Of a stretch of 64,000 nucleotides of DNA, positions 1-8,922 are shown in pieces. Made by a program: the position numbers and the translations under genes. Numbering within the stretch: the stretch's first letter is position 1; the number at the start of each line of letters is the position of its first letter. Where the stretch lies: the NCBI GenBank assembly GCA_036867785.1, contig CP145409.1:1736001-1800000 (forward strand). The letters are read 5' to 3'. The notes below the pieces were generated by a model that worked only from the letters and a program-made list of their open reading frames with translations, did not search any database and was not told the origin of the DNA. The stretch comes from Plasmodiophora brassicae (taxonomy: Eukaryota; Endomyxa: Phytomyxea; Phytomyxea; Plasmodiophorida).

Positions 1-621
1 GACGATCCATCCTTCGGCGCGGTCCTCTCTGCTCTCAGTACCCGTTTGACGTCGCTGACCCCTGTTGAACTGATGCGCGTCGCCTGGGCCATCTGCGTCG
101 TCCACCCTTCCCGAAGACAACCTGCCAGCCTGGACACGTTCTGGTCTGAAGCTGGCCCTATCATCGGTGGGATTGGCGCCGACGACCTCACCGATCCCGA
201 CGACATCGAGCGGCTTAATGTGATTCGACGCGACAGAGCCGACCAGCTGGGCCCGGGTGTGATTGGGTCGCCGGGTGACGTCGTTTTCGACGCATCCGAC
301 ACGAACTCTGTGTGGCGGCAGGAGATCGCATCGATTCTCGAGTACTTGCAGTACAACGTGAAGCTGTCGGTCCAGTGCGAAGGGTCCGGGTACGCGATCG
401 ACGTGGCCATCCCCAGCAAACGGATCGGCATCCTTCTCGAAGGCGATGAGGCCTGCGGCCAGCTGTGTCATCAGCCTACCGGGCGGACCGTCATGAGACG
501 ACGTCTTGTCGCCAGGGCCGGCTGGCGCGTCATCGCCATGCCGTCCTGGAAATGGGCCGCCCAAACCGACCCGGAGCTGGCGCGCTCATGCCTGGTGAAG
601 TGCATCTACGACGTCCTCTGA
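1..621 (+). CDS. RAP-domain protein, C-terminal part (5' end outside window)
   Basis: The reading frame is open to the left edge, so this is the C-terminal part of a longer protein. The last ~80 residues look like a RAP domain: a beta-rich stretch (YAIDVAIPSKRIGILLEGDE) followed by GRTVMRRRLVARAGW and the typical end W.V.A.P.W.W. RAP domains are restriction-endonuclease-like folds found at the C-terminus of mainly mitochondrial or plastid RNA-binding proteins with helical repeats; a role in organellar RNA processing is inferred from the family. The first in-frame ATG inside the window is internal, so the true start is not visible. Stop is TGA at 619-621. Confidence 0.7.
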   Translation, partial: DDPSFGAVLSALSTRLTSLTPVELMRVAWAICVVHPSRRQPASLDTFWSEAGPIIGGIGADDLTDPDDIERLNVIRRDRADQLGPGVIGSPGDVVFDASDTNSVWRQEIASILEYLQYNVKLSVQCEGSGYAIDVAIPSKRIGILLEGDEACGQLCHQPTGRTVMRRRLVARAGWRVIAMPSWKWAAQTDPELARSCLVKCIYDVL

Positions 622-840
622 TTGTAACCATCACTAAATTGTACTACCGTTTGCATTTGTCGGCGTTTTCAAGGCAGGGCCACCACCAGCTAACGGCCTG
701 CAACAGCAGGTCGTGCTGCCTGTTTAAGCTGCGGAACGAGTGGCGGCGGTCCGATACGGTAGCCACGAGCGGACCGGACCACGTCCTAGTTCGGACTCCG
801 CCACGGCGCAAAGTGTCGCGCGGCTGCTCGCGCTGCGATC

Positions 841-1559
841 ATGGACCCTCCAGCGCCTTGCCCGGACCGTATCCTCGACGACATGGGGTCCGCTTTCTGC
901 ATGGGCGCCATCGGAGGCGGCATTTGGCACTCCATCAAGGGTCAGTGCACGTTTGCTGCGGACGCGCGTGTTCGTTGTACCAATCGTCTCTGCGCAGGGT
1001 TGCGAAACAGCCCACGAAACGAGAGGTTCACTGGTATGGTCCACTCGGTGAAGCTGAGATCGCCCGCTCTCGGTGGCGCGTTCGCCGCTTTCGGCGGGAT
1101 ATTCTCCTCCGTTGATTGCGCGCTCGTCCACGTCAGGAAAAAGGAGGATCCCTGGAATGCGATCATGTCTGGAGCTGCCACGAGTGCCATTCTCGCCGCC
1201 CGCGGTATGGTCAGGTCTGCTGCTGGTTATGCCTGCTGGCTCACGTTGCCATAGCTGGCTGGAAAGTCATGGCTCGTCAGGCTGTAGTCGGTGGCGTCAT
1301 TCTGGGCGTCATCGAAGGCCTGGGCATTGTCCTGACGAAGTACGGCGCTGCACCACAGATGGCGGAACCGCCTGGATTGCAACCGTTCGGCAAGCCGGGC
1401 GACATTTCGCCTCCGCCGCCCGCACAGGGCCCGTCCTTCGTCGAATCGTTCCGCGCCGAAGACGCCATGGTTGACGACAGCGCGTTCGCGTTCGACGACG
1501 TCGACTTCCGCACCGACGACTTTGCCGACGACTTCACATCCGCCGAACGCTTCACATAG
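841..1559 (+). CDS. TIM17: Tim17, inner-membrane preprotein translocase subunit (TIM23 complex)
   Basis: Exons 841-940, 998-1204 and 1255-1559 join in phase to a 203-residue protein. The N-terminus ([20 protein letters not shown]) and the segments [19 protein letters not shown] and [17 protein letters not shown] are hallmarks of Tim17, with the four short hydrophobic segments rich in Gly/Ala. Tim17 forms the lateral translocation path of the TIM23 complex in the mitochondrial inner membrane. The introns are 57 and 50 bp (donors GTCAGT and GTATGG). The C-terminal ~60 residues are acidic and Pro-rich, beyond the conserved core, as in many Tim17 homologues. Family assignment is very clear; the tail has no assigned role. 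Confidence 0.95.
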
Positions 1560-2364
1560 GTCCTGTACGCCCACACGAACGCTTATACACCAACCTTTAG
1601 CAACGACCCGCTACCATGTCTGGGCATGTGACGTCGTGTAATCCGTCGGCCTCTCAGGCTCTCATATCGAGGCCACCTGTGTTTAGAACAGAAACATGTT
1701 TGCATTTTCAGATGGGATGGTGCTCGCCGAATACTACAAGTTGGTCAAAGTTTGCCTCAGTTTTGCTATGTTCAAACGCAAGATTCCGTTGCAAACATCC
1801 GAAACATTGGGGCCTTGCAGGTAGTTGATTGTTCGTCTCCTTCGTGTCTCTTTTGAGCCCTGGCTTTCATCTCATTTCCAAAGACAAAAATTGACATGGA
1901 AGAGGAACGTCCCAGAAGGAGACGAAACAGTCGACCTAACAGTCATTTCGACCTGGCTCTATCGGCCAGAACAAACAGGTCCCGGGAGAGCGACCGACCC
2001 GGACCCACCCCCTCACGCCTCACGGGCTACGTTGAGACCAAGATCCGCGATCGGGTTTGGTTCATATTCTTCATTCCTCGACCTGCTGTCCTGCCAAATC
2101 CCGATATCTACCGTACATCCCATCCATACTACTGTGTTGGCCGGTCTGGGCCTGTTCGCCCGAGGTACGAGCGCAAAAGCAACGCGACAATCTGAACGGC
2201 AACGTCAGTCGCGACGATCACCGCCATTGCAGATGACGACGCATGTCGCTGTTGCATCACGACTGCGACGTATAACGGAGCGCCCAGTTTCGATGCTGCC
2301 ATCGACAGCGACGATGTTCGGCACAGAAACATGGAGACTGTATTCAACCTGCGGCGATTGCCGT
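1560..2364. other. Intergenic stretch without a supportable gene
   Basis: About 0.8 kb between TIM17 and the converging ankyrin gene. Two overlapping plus-strand frames are open (one of 227 codons) but show no family signature, have ragged composition and run into the 3' end of the ankyrin gene on the other strand. I see no RNA gene or repeat here. Confidence 0.6.
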
Positions 2365-3444
2365 TCAAAATTGTCCACCCCAGCGTCCCAGCGCCTCCTT
2401 GACCGATGCCTGCCCAGTATTGTAAGCCAAAGTGTAAGGCGTGAGCCCATTCCAGTCTCGCTTGTTCAGGTCGATCGAGACGCTACGGTTAACCTTCGCA
2501 TCCAGTAGCGCATCGACAATAGCGGCGTGCTCGTATTGCACGGCGTAATGCAGAGGCGTCCACAGGTGGGCGTCCTGCAAGTCGGCGATGATACCGGGCC
2601 ACCCGACCAGCAGGTTGACAACGCCCAGATGCCCATTCATTGCAGCGTAGTGTAATAGCGTCCGGGTGCTGTCGCCGATGTGGGCGTTGACACCGACTCC
2701 GGGGAGATCGAGCAGCACCTCGACGATGAATTCTTCGCCATGACCGGCCGCGTACTCCAGAACGTTTGCACACTCGTGAAAAGGTACCGCATTGATGTGG
2801 TCAACGGTGCCTCTGACGACCAGGACACGACAACTCTCCTGTACGAGCATTTTGACCTGCCGTGATCTGTCAGCCAACCTGTGAAGTCGGGCAATGCCCG
2901 CGACGAAATGGTAGTGCCGCTCTCGTTGCCGGATCGAAACCCAATAGTCGTCCGAAGACGCAGCCCCATAATATTCGTCATTCCGCGAATACCATGCGAT
3001 CGACACGGTCAGGGCGCGGATCTTGATATAAGCGGCGATCTCCATCAGTTGCTCCAACAAATATCCACGACGGCGCACGCGTTGGATCCATCCAAGTGCC
3101 CACCCAATCTGTGGCGGGGCAACGGGTCATCACCGGAGGGATGCAGCACGAAAACCAATGCGCTGTCCTACCGTATACGGATGTATTCCCGAGGCGAAGT
3201 TGCTGACGATCTCAAACTGATCACTGGTGATGTCCAGCCGAAGGACCCCGTCGACCCTGAACTGCGGATCCATGACGAGGCGCTGCACCTCGTCCGAGTG
3301 GTCGATCAGATCTGTGATGTCGCGGTTGTCGTACCGCACACCGTCGCTGCAGAGGAGCGTGACAGCGCCGACCCCACCAACGTAGAGAACCATCAACATG
3401 ACCAGCCATAGCGCAGCGACGCCGGCGCGATTTCCGATGGACAT
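2365..3444 (-). CDS. Secreted ankyrin-repeat protein
   Basis: Exons 3444-3172 and 3108-2365 (63-bp intron, donor GTAGGA, acceptor CCACAG) give 338 residues. The start at 3444 opens with a short basic part and a hydrophobic run (VAALWLVMLMVLYVGGVGAV), a good signal peptide or anchor. The C-terminal half holds two to three ankyrin repeats, seen as TLLHYAAMNGHLGVVNLLV and TPLHYAVQYEHAAIVDALLD. The middle part has no family I recognise. Ankyrin repeats bind proteins; an extracellular or luminal location follows from the signal peptide. It resembles in layout the larger ankyrin protein at 22.0-23.6 kb. Confidence 0.75.
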
Positions 3445-3948
3445 TGTAGCGGAGCGGCCGACCGGCGTCCGACCTTGGGTAGACCTCTCGTTGATGCGAA
3501 TCTCGCTGGAGACGTCGGCGCAGACAACAGGCGACTGAAAATGGCAACCTGAACGCGGCGTGCGGTTGGCGGGGGCGAGTTGTTGGATGACGATATTCTA
3601 AAGATAGGCACGTTTATCTGGACCGCGCCCTCATGTTTAGCGGCATGTTGGCATTCTCCTCCACGGCAGCAGCTAGATCGGGGGAAAACAGGTCATCTTC
3701 GCTGAGCTTGCCTCGACCCGCGTACCTAAACTAAATGGGGGGCGCAGAGTTATATAGTGGCCGCAGGACGAAGGCGGAGAATTAGATGGCCGATGGCCCG
3801 GCGGCGTTTTGCCGTCTGGCCGGGGGGCGACGTTGCTCCGGACATCGTCGTTCACGACACTTGGTGTGTACGTCGCCGCGGGCGGAACGTGCGTGCGTCG
3901 TCGTCGTTGATGTCGAATGCGACGATCGGCGTCCGGCGGCTGTAGCGA
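3445..3948. other. Intergenic region, divergent promoter space
   Basis: Half a kilobase between the divergently transcribed ankyrin gene and the 7TM-RGS gene; it must carry both promoters. Open frames on either strand here are shadows without family features. The heptamer-like string AAATGGGGGGCG near 3730 also occurs at 17433-17446 inside an intron of a related receptor gene. Confidence 0.5.
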
Positions 3949-5322
3949 ATGGGCAGGCGTGGGGCTGCTGTCGTTTGTTCCGGCGGGGCGGTCGTCGCGT
4001 TGCTGGTCGGGTATGTGGCGCGCATTGCGCCCGTCTGGCTGTCGGTGGCGGCGCTTGCCGTCGCCTGGGCGTCGGTCGCCGCCGTCATGACGCTGGCGTT
4101 CGTCAGGCGGAGGTATCCGCCGCTTGCCCAGGGCTGCCTCCCACTGATATCGTGTTGCGTCCTCGCCAACATGCTGTCGGTGGCCAGCGACGTCCTGTAT
4201 TATTCCGGCGTCGTATCCGATGTCGTCCAGTGCAACCATCTGGAACGATGGGCCGTGAACGTGATCTCGTTGGCGACCGTCGCCCCATACCTCGTCATGG
4301 CCTGGCGCCTGTACGTCATATTCGAGGCCGGGGAACCGCAACTGGGCCCAGTGTCCGCCTGGCTCTACCTGATCACCGACATGGGCCTCGTCCGTCTATT
4401 CCTCGTCTCCCTCGTCCTACCCGTATCGTTCACGCTGCTTCAAACCGCCGTTCCGTTCATCCGATACGCCACCGCCGGTTTATACTACTCGTGCACGCTC
4501 AGGTTGTCCCGCGAGACGCTGCTGCTGCTGTTCGCTGGCAATGCAACGTTTCTGTTCGTGCTAGCGTATCTCCTGGCGGCCGTGCAACGGTCGTGCTCCA
4601 CGTTCGGGATCCGACACCACCTGTGGACCGTTGCCTTGTCGCAGGCCGTCTTCGTTGCTGCGTACGCGCTCCCGATCACGCTGCCTGCCGCCGACCTTGT
4701 CGACCCGTCGGCGTACATCGCCATCGCCAGATGCATCGTCTGCTTCGTCGCGTCGGTTGCGTTGCCCCTGTACCAGTCGTACCAGCGTTCCCCGTGTGTG
4801 CCGGTGCTGCCGCGTCCCGAGCGGGCCCTGTCGTTGCAGGGCATCCTCTCCGACCCGATGTACTTCAGTTTCTTCAGCGAATTCGTGTCCACGGACGACG
4901 ATAGCCGTCTGCTGGAGTTCTTCGTGCAGGCCAAGCTGTTCCCCGAGGAGGCGAACGACGCCGGTCGTCGTCGATGTGCCCACCGCATATTCGACCTGTA
5001 TCTGGATAAGCGGTCTGCCAGGAACCTGTCGAAAGATGTCGATCTGGAGGCGCCGGAAATCCACCACATCAAGCAGCTGATCGACGGGGCCGCGCCGCTC
5101 CCCGGCGACCTGTTCAGCAAGCCGCTCAGCGACGTGTTCCACCAGATGGAGCACTTCACGCTGCGGCGCTTCCGCCTCAGCGACTCGTACCGGGCGATGC
5201 GGCAGGCCATGCAGCGGCATCTGCTGATTCGGGAGCGCCTCCTGGTCAGCAACATGGCCGACGGGGTGTACCCGCGGCTAACGTCCCCGTTGCTCTCCCC
5301 TGAGCATGGCACCCCGCCGTGA
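3949..5322 (+). CDS. Seven-transmembrane receptor with C-terminal RGS domain
   Basis: A single 457-residue exon. The first ~285 residues contain about seven hydrophobic segments (for example VVALLVGYVA, SVAALAVAWASVAAVMTLAF, LFLVSLVLPVSF, CIVCFVASVALPLY). The C-terminal ~130 residues (about 290-420) form an RGS domain: SLQGILSDPMYFSFFSEFV, LLEFFVQAKLF, a helix with HRIFDLYL, EIHHIKQLI and a final LSDVFHQMEHFTLRRFRLS. RGS domains speed GTP hydrolysis on G-alpha; fusion to a 7TM region is known from plant AtRGS1. The gene converges on IQUB with 21 bp between stop codons. Two more members of this architecture lie at 16.6-20.8 kb but are only distantly similar, and unlike them this copy has no introns. 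Confidence 0.85.
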   Translation: MGRRGAAVVCSGGAVVALLVGYVARIAPVWLSVAALAVAWASVAAVMTLAFVRRRYPPLAQGCLPLISCCVLANMLSVASDVLYYSGVVSDVVQCNHLERWAVNVISLATVAPYLVMAWRLYVIFEAGEPQLGPVSAWLYLITDMGLVRLFLVSLVLPVSFTLLQTAVPFIRYATAGLYYSCTLRLSRETLLLLFAGNATFLFVLAYLLAAVQRSCSTFGIRHHLWTVALSQAVFVAAYALPITLPAADLVDPSAYIAIARCIVCFVASVALPLYQSYQRSPCVPVLPRPERALSLQGILSDPMYFSFFSEFVSTDDDSRLLEFFVQAKLFPEEANDAGRRRCAHRIFDLYLDKRSARNLSKDVDLEAPEIHHIKQLIDGAAPLPGDLFSKPLSDVFHQMEHFTLRRFRLSDSYRAMRQAMQRHLLIRERLLVSNMADGVYPRLTSPLLSPEHGTPP

Positions 5323-5343
5323 TTAAACCGTCCTGACCCGGCT

Positions 5344-6795
5344 TTATACTCGACCCGCTTGCGGGTTGAACTCGGGCGTGCACGCGAACCGATAGAACAG
5401 CAGGGCGAGGCGGTGTCGCAGGCCCGCCAGGCTGGCCACGGGCCGGCCCCGGTTCAGCATGTCGGCCTCGCGATCGATCAGCGCGACGATCTCGTCCGTC
5501 AGCGCGCCCGCGAACTGCTTCACCGCCCATTTGACGTTGAGCAGGATGTCGAGCCGGGCGTCCACGTTCACCGCGTGCAGGCGCAGGGCGACGTACAACT
5601 CCAGCAACTCCTGCGCCCGGAACGACCACGGGTCCTGGATCATGACCGTCAGGCCCGTGCCCGTCTTCCACGGCCGGGGCGCCGCCATCCTCTGCAGGCG
5701 CTCCCGCTGCCCGTTCCGTTTCATGACGACGGCCGCGCTGCTGCGAAGCCGGTCGATCGTCTGCAGCAGCTTGACCTCCTTGTCGAGCAGCTCCCTGAGC
5801 AGCGTCGCCTGCTTCGTCGGGTCGTCGCCCGTGTTCCTCTTGATGCGATCCGTCTCGTGCTGGCACCACGACTGCAACTCGCTGACGAGCGTCCCGAAAT
5901 CCGACGACGTCGTCGGGTGCAATCGCCGGCGCACCTCCATGTCCCGTTGGGCGTCCTGCACGGCCTGCAGGCGCTCGGCCGCCTCCTTCGTCTGGTTCGT
6001 CAGCTCCATGCGAAGGCGGAGCAGGGCCAGCGCCCGGCGCCGGGCGAATCGGTACCGGACGAAGCACTGCAGCAGGACGACCTTCTCGATTTGCAGGGCG
6101 GTCAGCGCCTCCGACGTGAAGTACGGCCGGGGGACGACCTCCCGGTCGCCGCTCGTGTCGAGCACCAACCCGGGGCGCTCCATCTGCGTCCCGCATTCGC
6201 GCTGCGCCTGGATCGACCTGGAGATCACCTTCACCGTCTGCGTCTCCCGGTGCCGACAGTCGTCGGGCGGGGCGCCCCGCCCGGTCGGGTTCACGATCCG
6301 CGCCGTCTGGCACGACGCGTTGTGGAACACCTGCCCGGTCAGGCGGTGCGCGAACCCGCCCAGGAACGGCCTGGCGTCCGGCGGCGCCCGCTCGATCGCG
6401 ACCCGGATCGTGTACGGTTTCGTGCCGTCGCCGGGATCGTGGCGGACGTCGACAAAGTCGGCGCGCGGTGCAACCGGGGCCTGCGCCGCCGCCGCCCGGT
6501 ACTCGATGCGCACCTGGATCGTGACGCGGTCGACGCCTTTGGACAGGTACTTGTCCAGGGTGCTGCCGTCCGTCAGGTCGTTGCCCTGCAGCTGGAGGAC
6601 GAGCTGGTCGGCCGGCAGGCGCATGCGCTGGGCGATCGCCGAGCGCAGCGCGGCGATCGGCTCGCGGAACGGGAACGACTGCTGGACCTGGATGCCCTCG
6701 GGCACGACGACGAACTCGACCTGGACCTGGGACGCGTCCGACTGCATGTGCGGCGGCTCGACGACATCGGGGCGGGCGGCGACGTCGCCCTCCAT
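5344..6795 (-). CDS. IQUB: IQ and ubiquitin-like domain protein (IQUB), radial-spoke associated
   Basis: A 483-residue intronless gene. Residues ~23-95 are a ubiquitin-like domain (VQVEFVVVPEGIQVQQSFPF ... PADQLVLQLQGNDLTDGSTL). Next come the IQUB core signature GGFAHRLTGQVFHNASCQT, an IQ motif around residues 240-270 (LLQCFVRYRFARRRALALLR) and long helices ending in a conserved C-terminal block with LLFYRFACTPEFNPQAG. Animal IQUB is ~790 residues, so this is a short form. IQUB is an axonemal protein tied to radial spoke 1, so its presence implies a motile flagellum in the life cycle. Start ATG at 6795 is the first in frame. Confidence 0.9.
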   Translation of the reverse strand: MEGDVAARPDVVEPPHMQSDASQVQVEFVVVPEGIQVQQSFPFREPIAALRSAIAQRMRLPADQLVLQLQGNDLTDGSTLDKYLSKGVDRVTIQVRIEYRAAAAQAPVAPRADFVDVRHDPGDGTKPYTIRVAIERAPPDARPFLGGFAHRLTGQVFHNASCQTARIVNPTGRGAPPDDCRHRETQTVKVISRSIQAQRECGTQMERPGLVLDTSGDREVVPRPYFTSEALTALQIEKVVLLQCFVRYRFARRRALALLRLRMELTNQTKEAAERLQAVQDAQRDMEVRRRLHPTTSSDFGTLVSELQSWCQHETDRIKRNTGDDPTKQATLLRELLDKEVKLLQTIDRLRSSAAVVMKRNGQRERLQRMAAPRPWKTGTGLTVMIQDPWSFRAQELLELYVALRLHAVNVDARLDILLNVKWAVKQFAGALTDEIVALIDREADMLNRGRPVASLAGLRHRLALLFYRFACTPEFNPQAGRV

Positions 6796-7037
6796 TGTGT
6801 CGGCCCCCTCCCCGTCTTACGCAAGCTAGATCAAGCTAGAAAGGTCGACCCCGGGTACCCCCCGCACCCGATCCAGGATATTGAAACCCCTCCGTACCCG
6901 CCTCTGGGTGTTCGTTCGGACGCATTCCAACGCCTCTACGACGACGATGAAGGAGGTGACCCCTCCCTTCCCCACGCACGAGTTATAGGTCTGGGTATCG
7001 GGCACGACGATTCACCGGCGAACAGTGCAGTGTACCG

Positions 7038-8504
7038 TTATGAGCTGGCGCGGCGGCGCTCGACGTCAAGCGCCTGGATTTGGCACATCTTGCACTGCAC
7101 GCTGGATTCGGCGTTCTTCACGTGGAATCGGAACCCGGGGGACATGTCCTTGACGGGCATGGTCTTCCACGCCAGCATGCCTTCGTATGCGGCTTGATCG
7201 TTCGACAGCTGGGCGAGGCGAGCGGCCAGGTCGCCGACTGAATCCCGTTTCGGTTCGAAAATGATCATCATCTGGTCGACCGGGACTGGCATGTGCCAGC
7301 CGATATTCGACGCGCCGCCATATATCGGAATGCACCCTGCCGACAGCGCCTGGTACACCTTCTCCGTGATGTAATCGTCAACGTTCGAGTTTTCTGTCAC
7401 AGGCCGGTAGGCAATCAGGTGGCCGCGGGACATATCGTTCGACAATCGGCACACCTATGGCGATGCAGAACTTGTACTTGGAGAACAGCTCCACCTGGAG
7501 GGTAACAGGCCCGTTCGGTCAGATGACATACAGCCCATCGCGCCTGCTACCTTCGACTTGAAGTCGGGTGAAAGGTCCTTGTTGTGGCTGCACCGGCCGA
7601 AGGCGTGCACTGGGTACACGTTCATCTGGATCAGGGCCTCCATGGCCTCTGCCCGGCCGCTCGGCGTGTGACAGTTCGAGTTCAGGTACGCGACCGCGTT
7701 CAGCTTCTCGGAAAACGGCACGGGCGGATCCCATAGCCTGTGCGGCGTGTTGAAGACGCCGTTCAGGTACGGTTCCGAGTACAGCCAGGGGACGTGTGCC
7801 CTCGCCCTGTAGCTCATCTCGTAGTCGAAGTCCTTCATGAAGTCCTCGTCGGCCAGCAGCTTTCCATTGTAGTGGTCTGGGCTCTCCATGCAAACGACCA
7901 GTTTCTTCTGCTCGGGAAACGCCTGCCCGGTGTGACAAGGTCAGCGCTCGCTTCACCGAAACGGGCGCCTTCGTTTACCGACTCGATCGTGACGAGGTTT
8001 CCGATGGGGAGCGTGCACGAAGAGCGTATGGGCACTGCTTCGCCGGCTCGGGTCGTCCGTGAATTCGCAATCGATCTGATCGCCGAGGCGCCAAGGGCAG
8101 GCGTCGTGGAAATACGGCCAGTTGTTGCCAAAGAATCCTTGATGCTCGGTGTCGACAAAGACCGTGATCGTACCGAACTCGTCGCCCGACATGAGCACAT
8201 CAGGGACCTCGGGTTGAATCCCGCGCAAGAGATCGAGTTCCTCGATCGGGACCAGCCTGGACGGCGTGTCGCGCGGCCCGGGATCGGCGGCGGCGCCCGG
8301 CCCGTCCGTCGGACCCGGCAGGCGACCCCTGCCGAACACGAGCGATACGGCGCTGAACGTCGCCCAGGCGGCGACAGCGGCGAACAGAACCGGGACCCTG
8401 ATCCGTGGGAGACGTCGACGTAGGAGCTGCACCCACGGTGCGCTCCCATGTGCCCTCGCCGGCGGCATCCGCCCCCCTCCCCCCAAAACCGCAATGATCG
8501 TCAT
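7038..8504 (-). CDS. GT10-family alpha-fucosyltransferase, type II membrane protein
   Basis: Exons 8504-7983, 7922-7551, 7494-7455 and 7393-7038 join in phase to 429 residues. The chosen Met precedes a basic stretch and one hydrophobic anchor (VPVLFAAVAAWATFSAVSLV), the usual Golgi type II layout. The catalytic part shows CEFTDDPS, VVCMESPDHY, YEMSYR and the GT10 signature FCIAIENSN followed by VDDYITEKVYQALSAGCIPI, which binds GDP-fucose. These enzymes add alpha-1,3 (or 1,4) fucose to glycans. The first intron uses the donor GTCGGT and the third exon is only 40 bp. An alternative start lies 36 bases downstream (8468). Confidence 0.88.
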
Positions 8505-8697
8505 ACGTAGCCAAAGGGTCGAGCAGGCAAATTTGGGTCCGACAGCGGGCGACGGCACCCGGAGCAACGCACTGCGGAGCCGCGCGAAGTCAACCGCGGC
8601 GCGCGAACGAATCGCGCGCTCGCCGTGCTGGCATTGGCAACCTGAGCAATGCGCGCGCGCACACACGATTCGTGGTATCACTCGTGGTCCGTAGTAT

Positions 8698-8862
8698 TTA
8701 GAGCTTCGTCTTGGGTTCGTCCTTGATGGTGGACAGGCCTTTCCGCGCCCGGCGCGCATCCGCCATCGCGGACGATGCCGAATCCGACGACTTTTTACGC
8801 AGCGATGACGACGCCGATTCGTTGGACTTCTGCCGACGGTGGCTGCCTTGCCTGGGGCCCAT
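8698..8862 (-). CDS. Small basic, Ser-rich ORF of 54 residues
   Basis: An ORF from ATG 8862 to TAA 8698 with strong third-position GC and TCG/AAG codon preference like its neighbours. The product starts MGPRQGSHRRQKSNESASSS and ends with KGLSTIKDEPKTKL. It sits between the fucosyltransferase start and the 3' end of the WD40 gene, on the same strand. I recognise no family. It could be a small gene or a last exon whose upstream part I do not see; the antisense frame at 8711-8908 has poorer codon use. Confidence 0.35.
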   Translation of the reverse strand: MGPRQGSHRRQKSNESASSSLRKKSSDSASSAMADARRARKGLSTIKDEPKTKL

Positions 8863-8922
8863 CTTGCCTCTGCGTCACGACAAGTCAGGGTATTCGTCTC
8901 CGCCCTGATCGCAACCGACGCG

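Noticed and set aside
1825-2508. Plus-strand ORF of 227 codons
   Set aside because: No signature, irregular codon use, and it overlaps the ankyrin 3' end on the other strand.
5359-7197. 612-codon plus-strand ORF opposite IQUB
   Set aside because: Antisense shadow of a high-GC gene; product is Arg/Pro/Leu/His-rich without domains.
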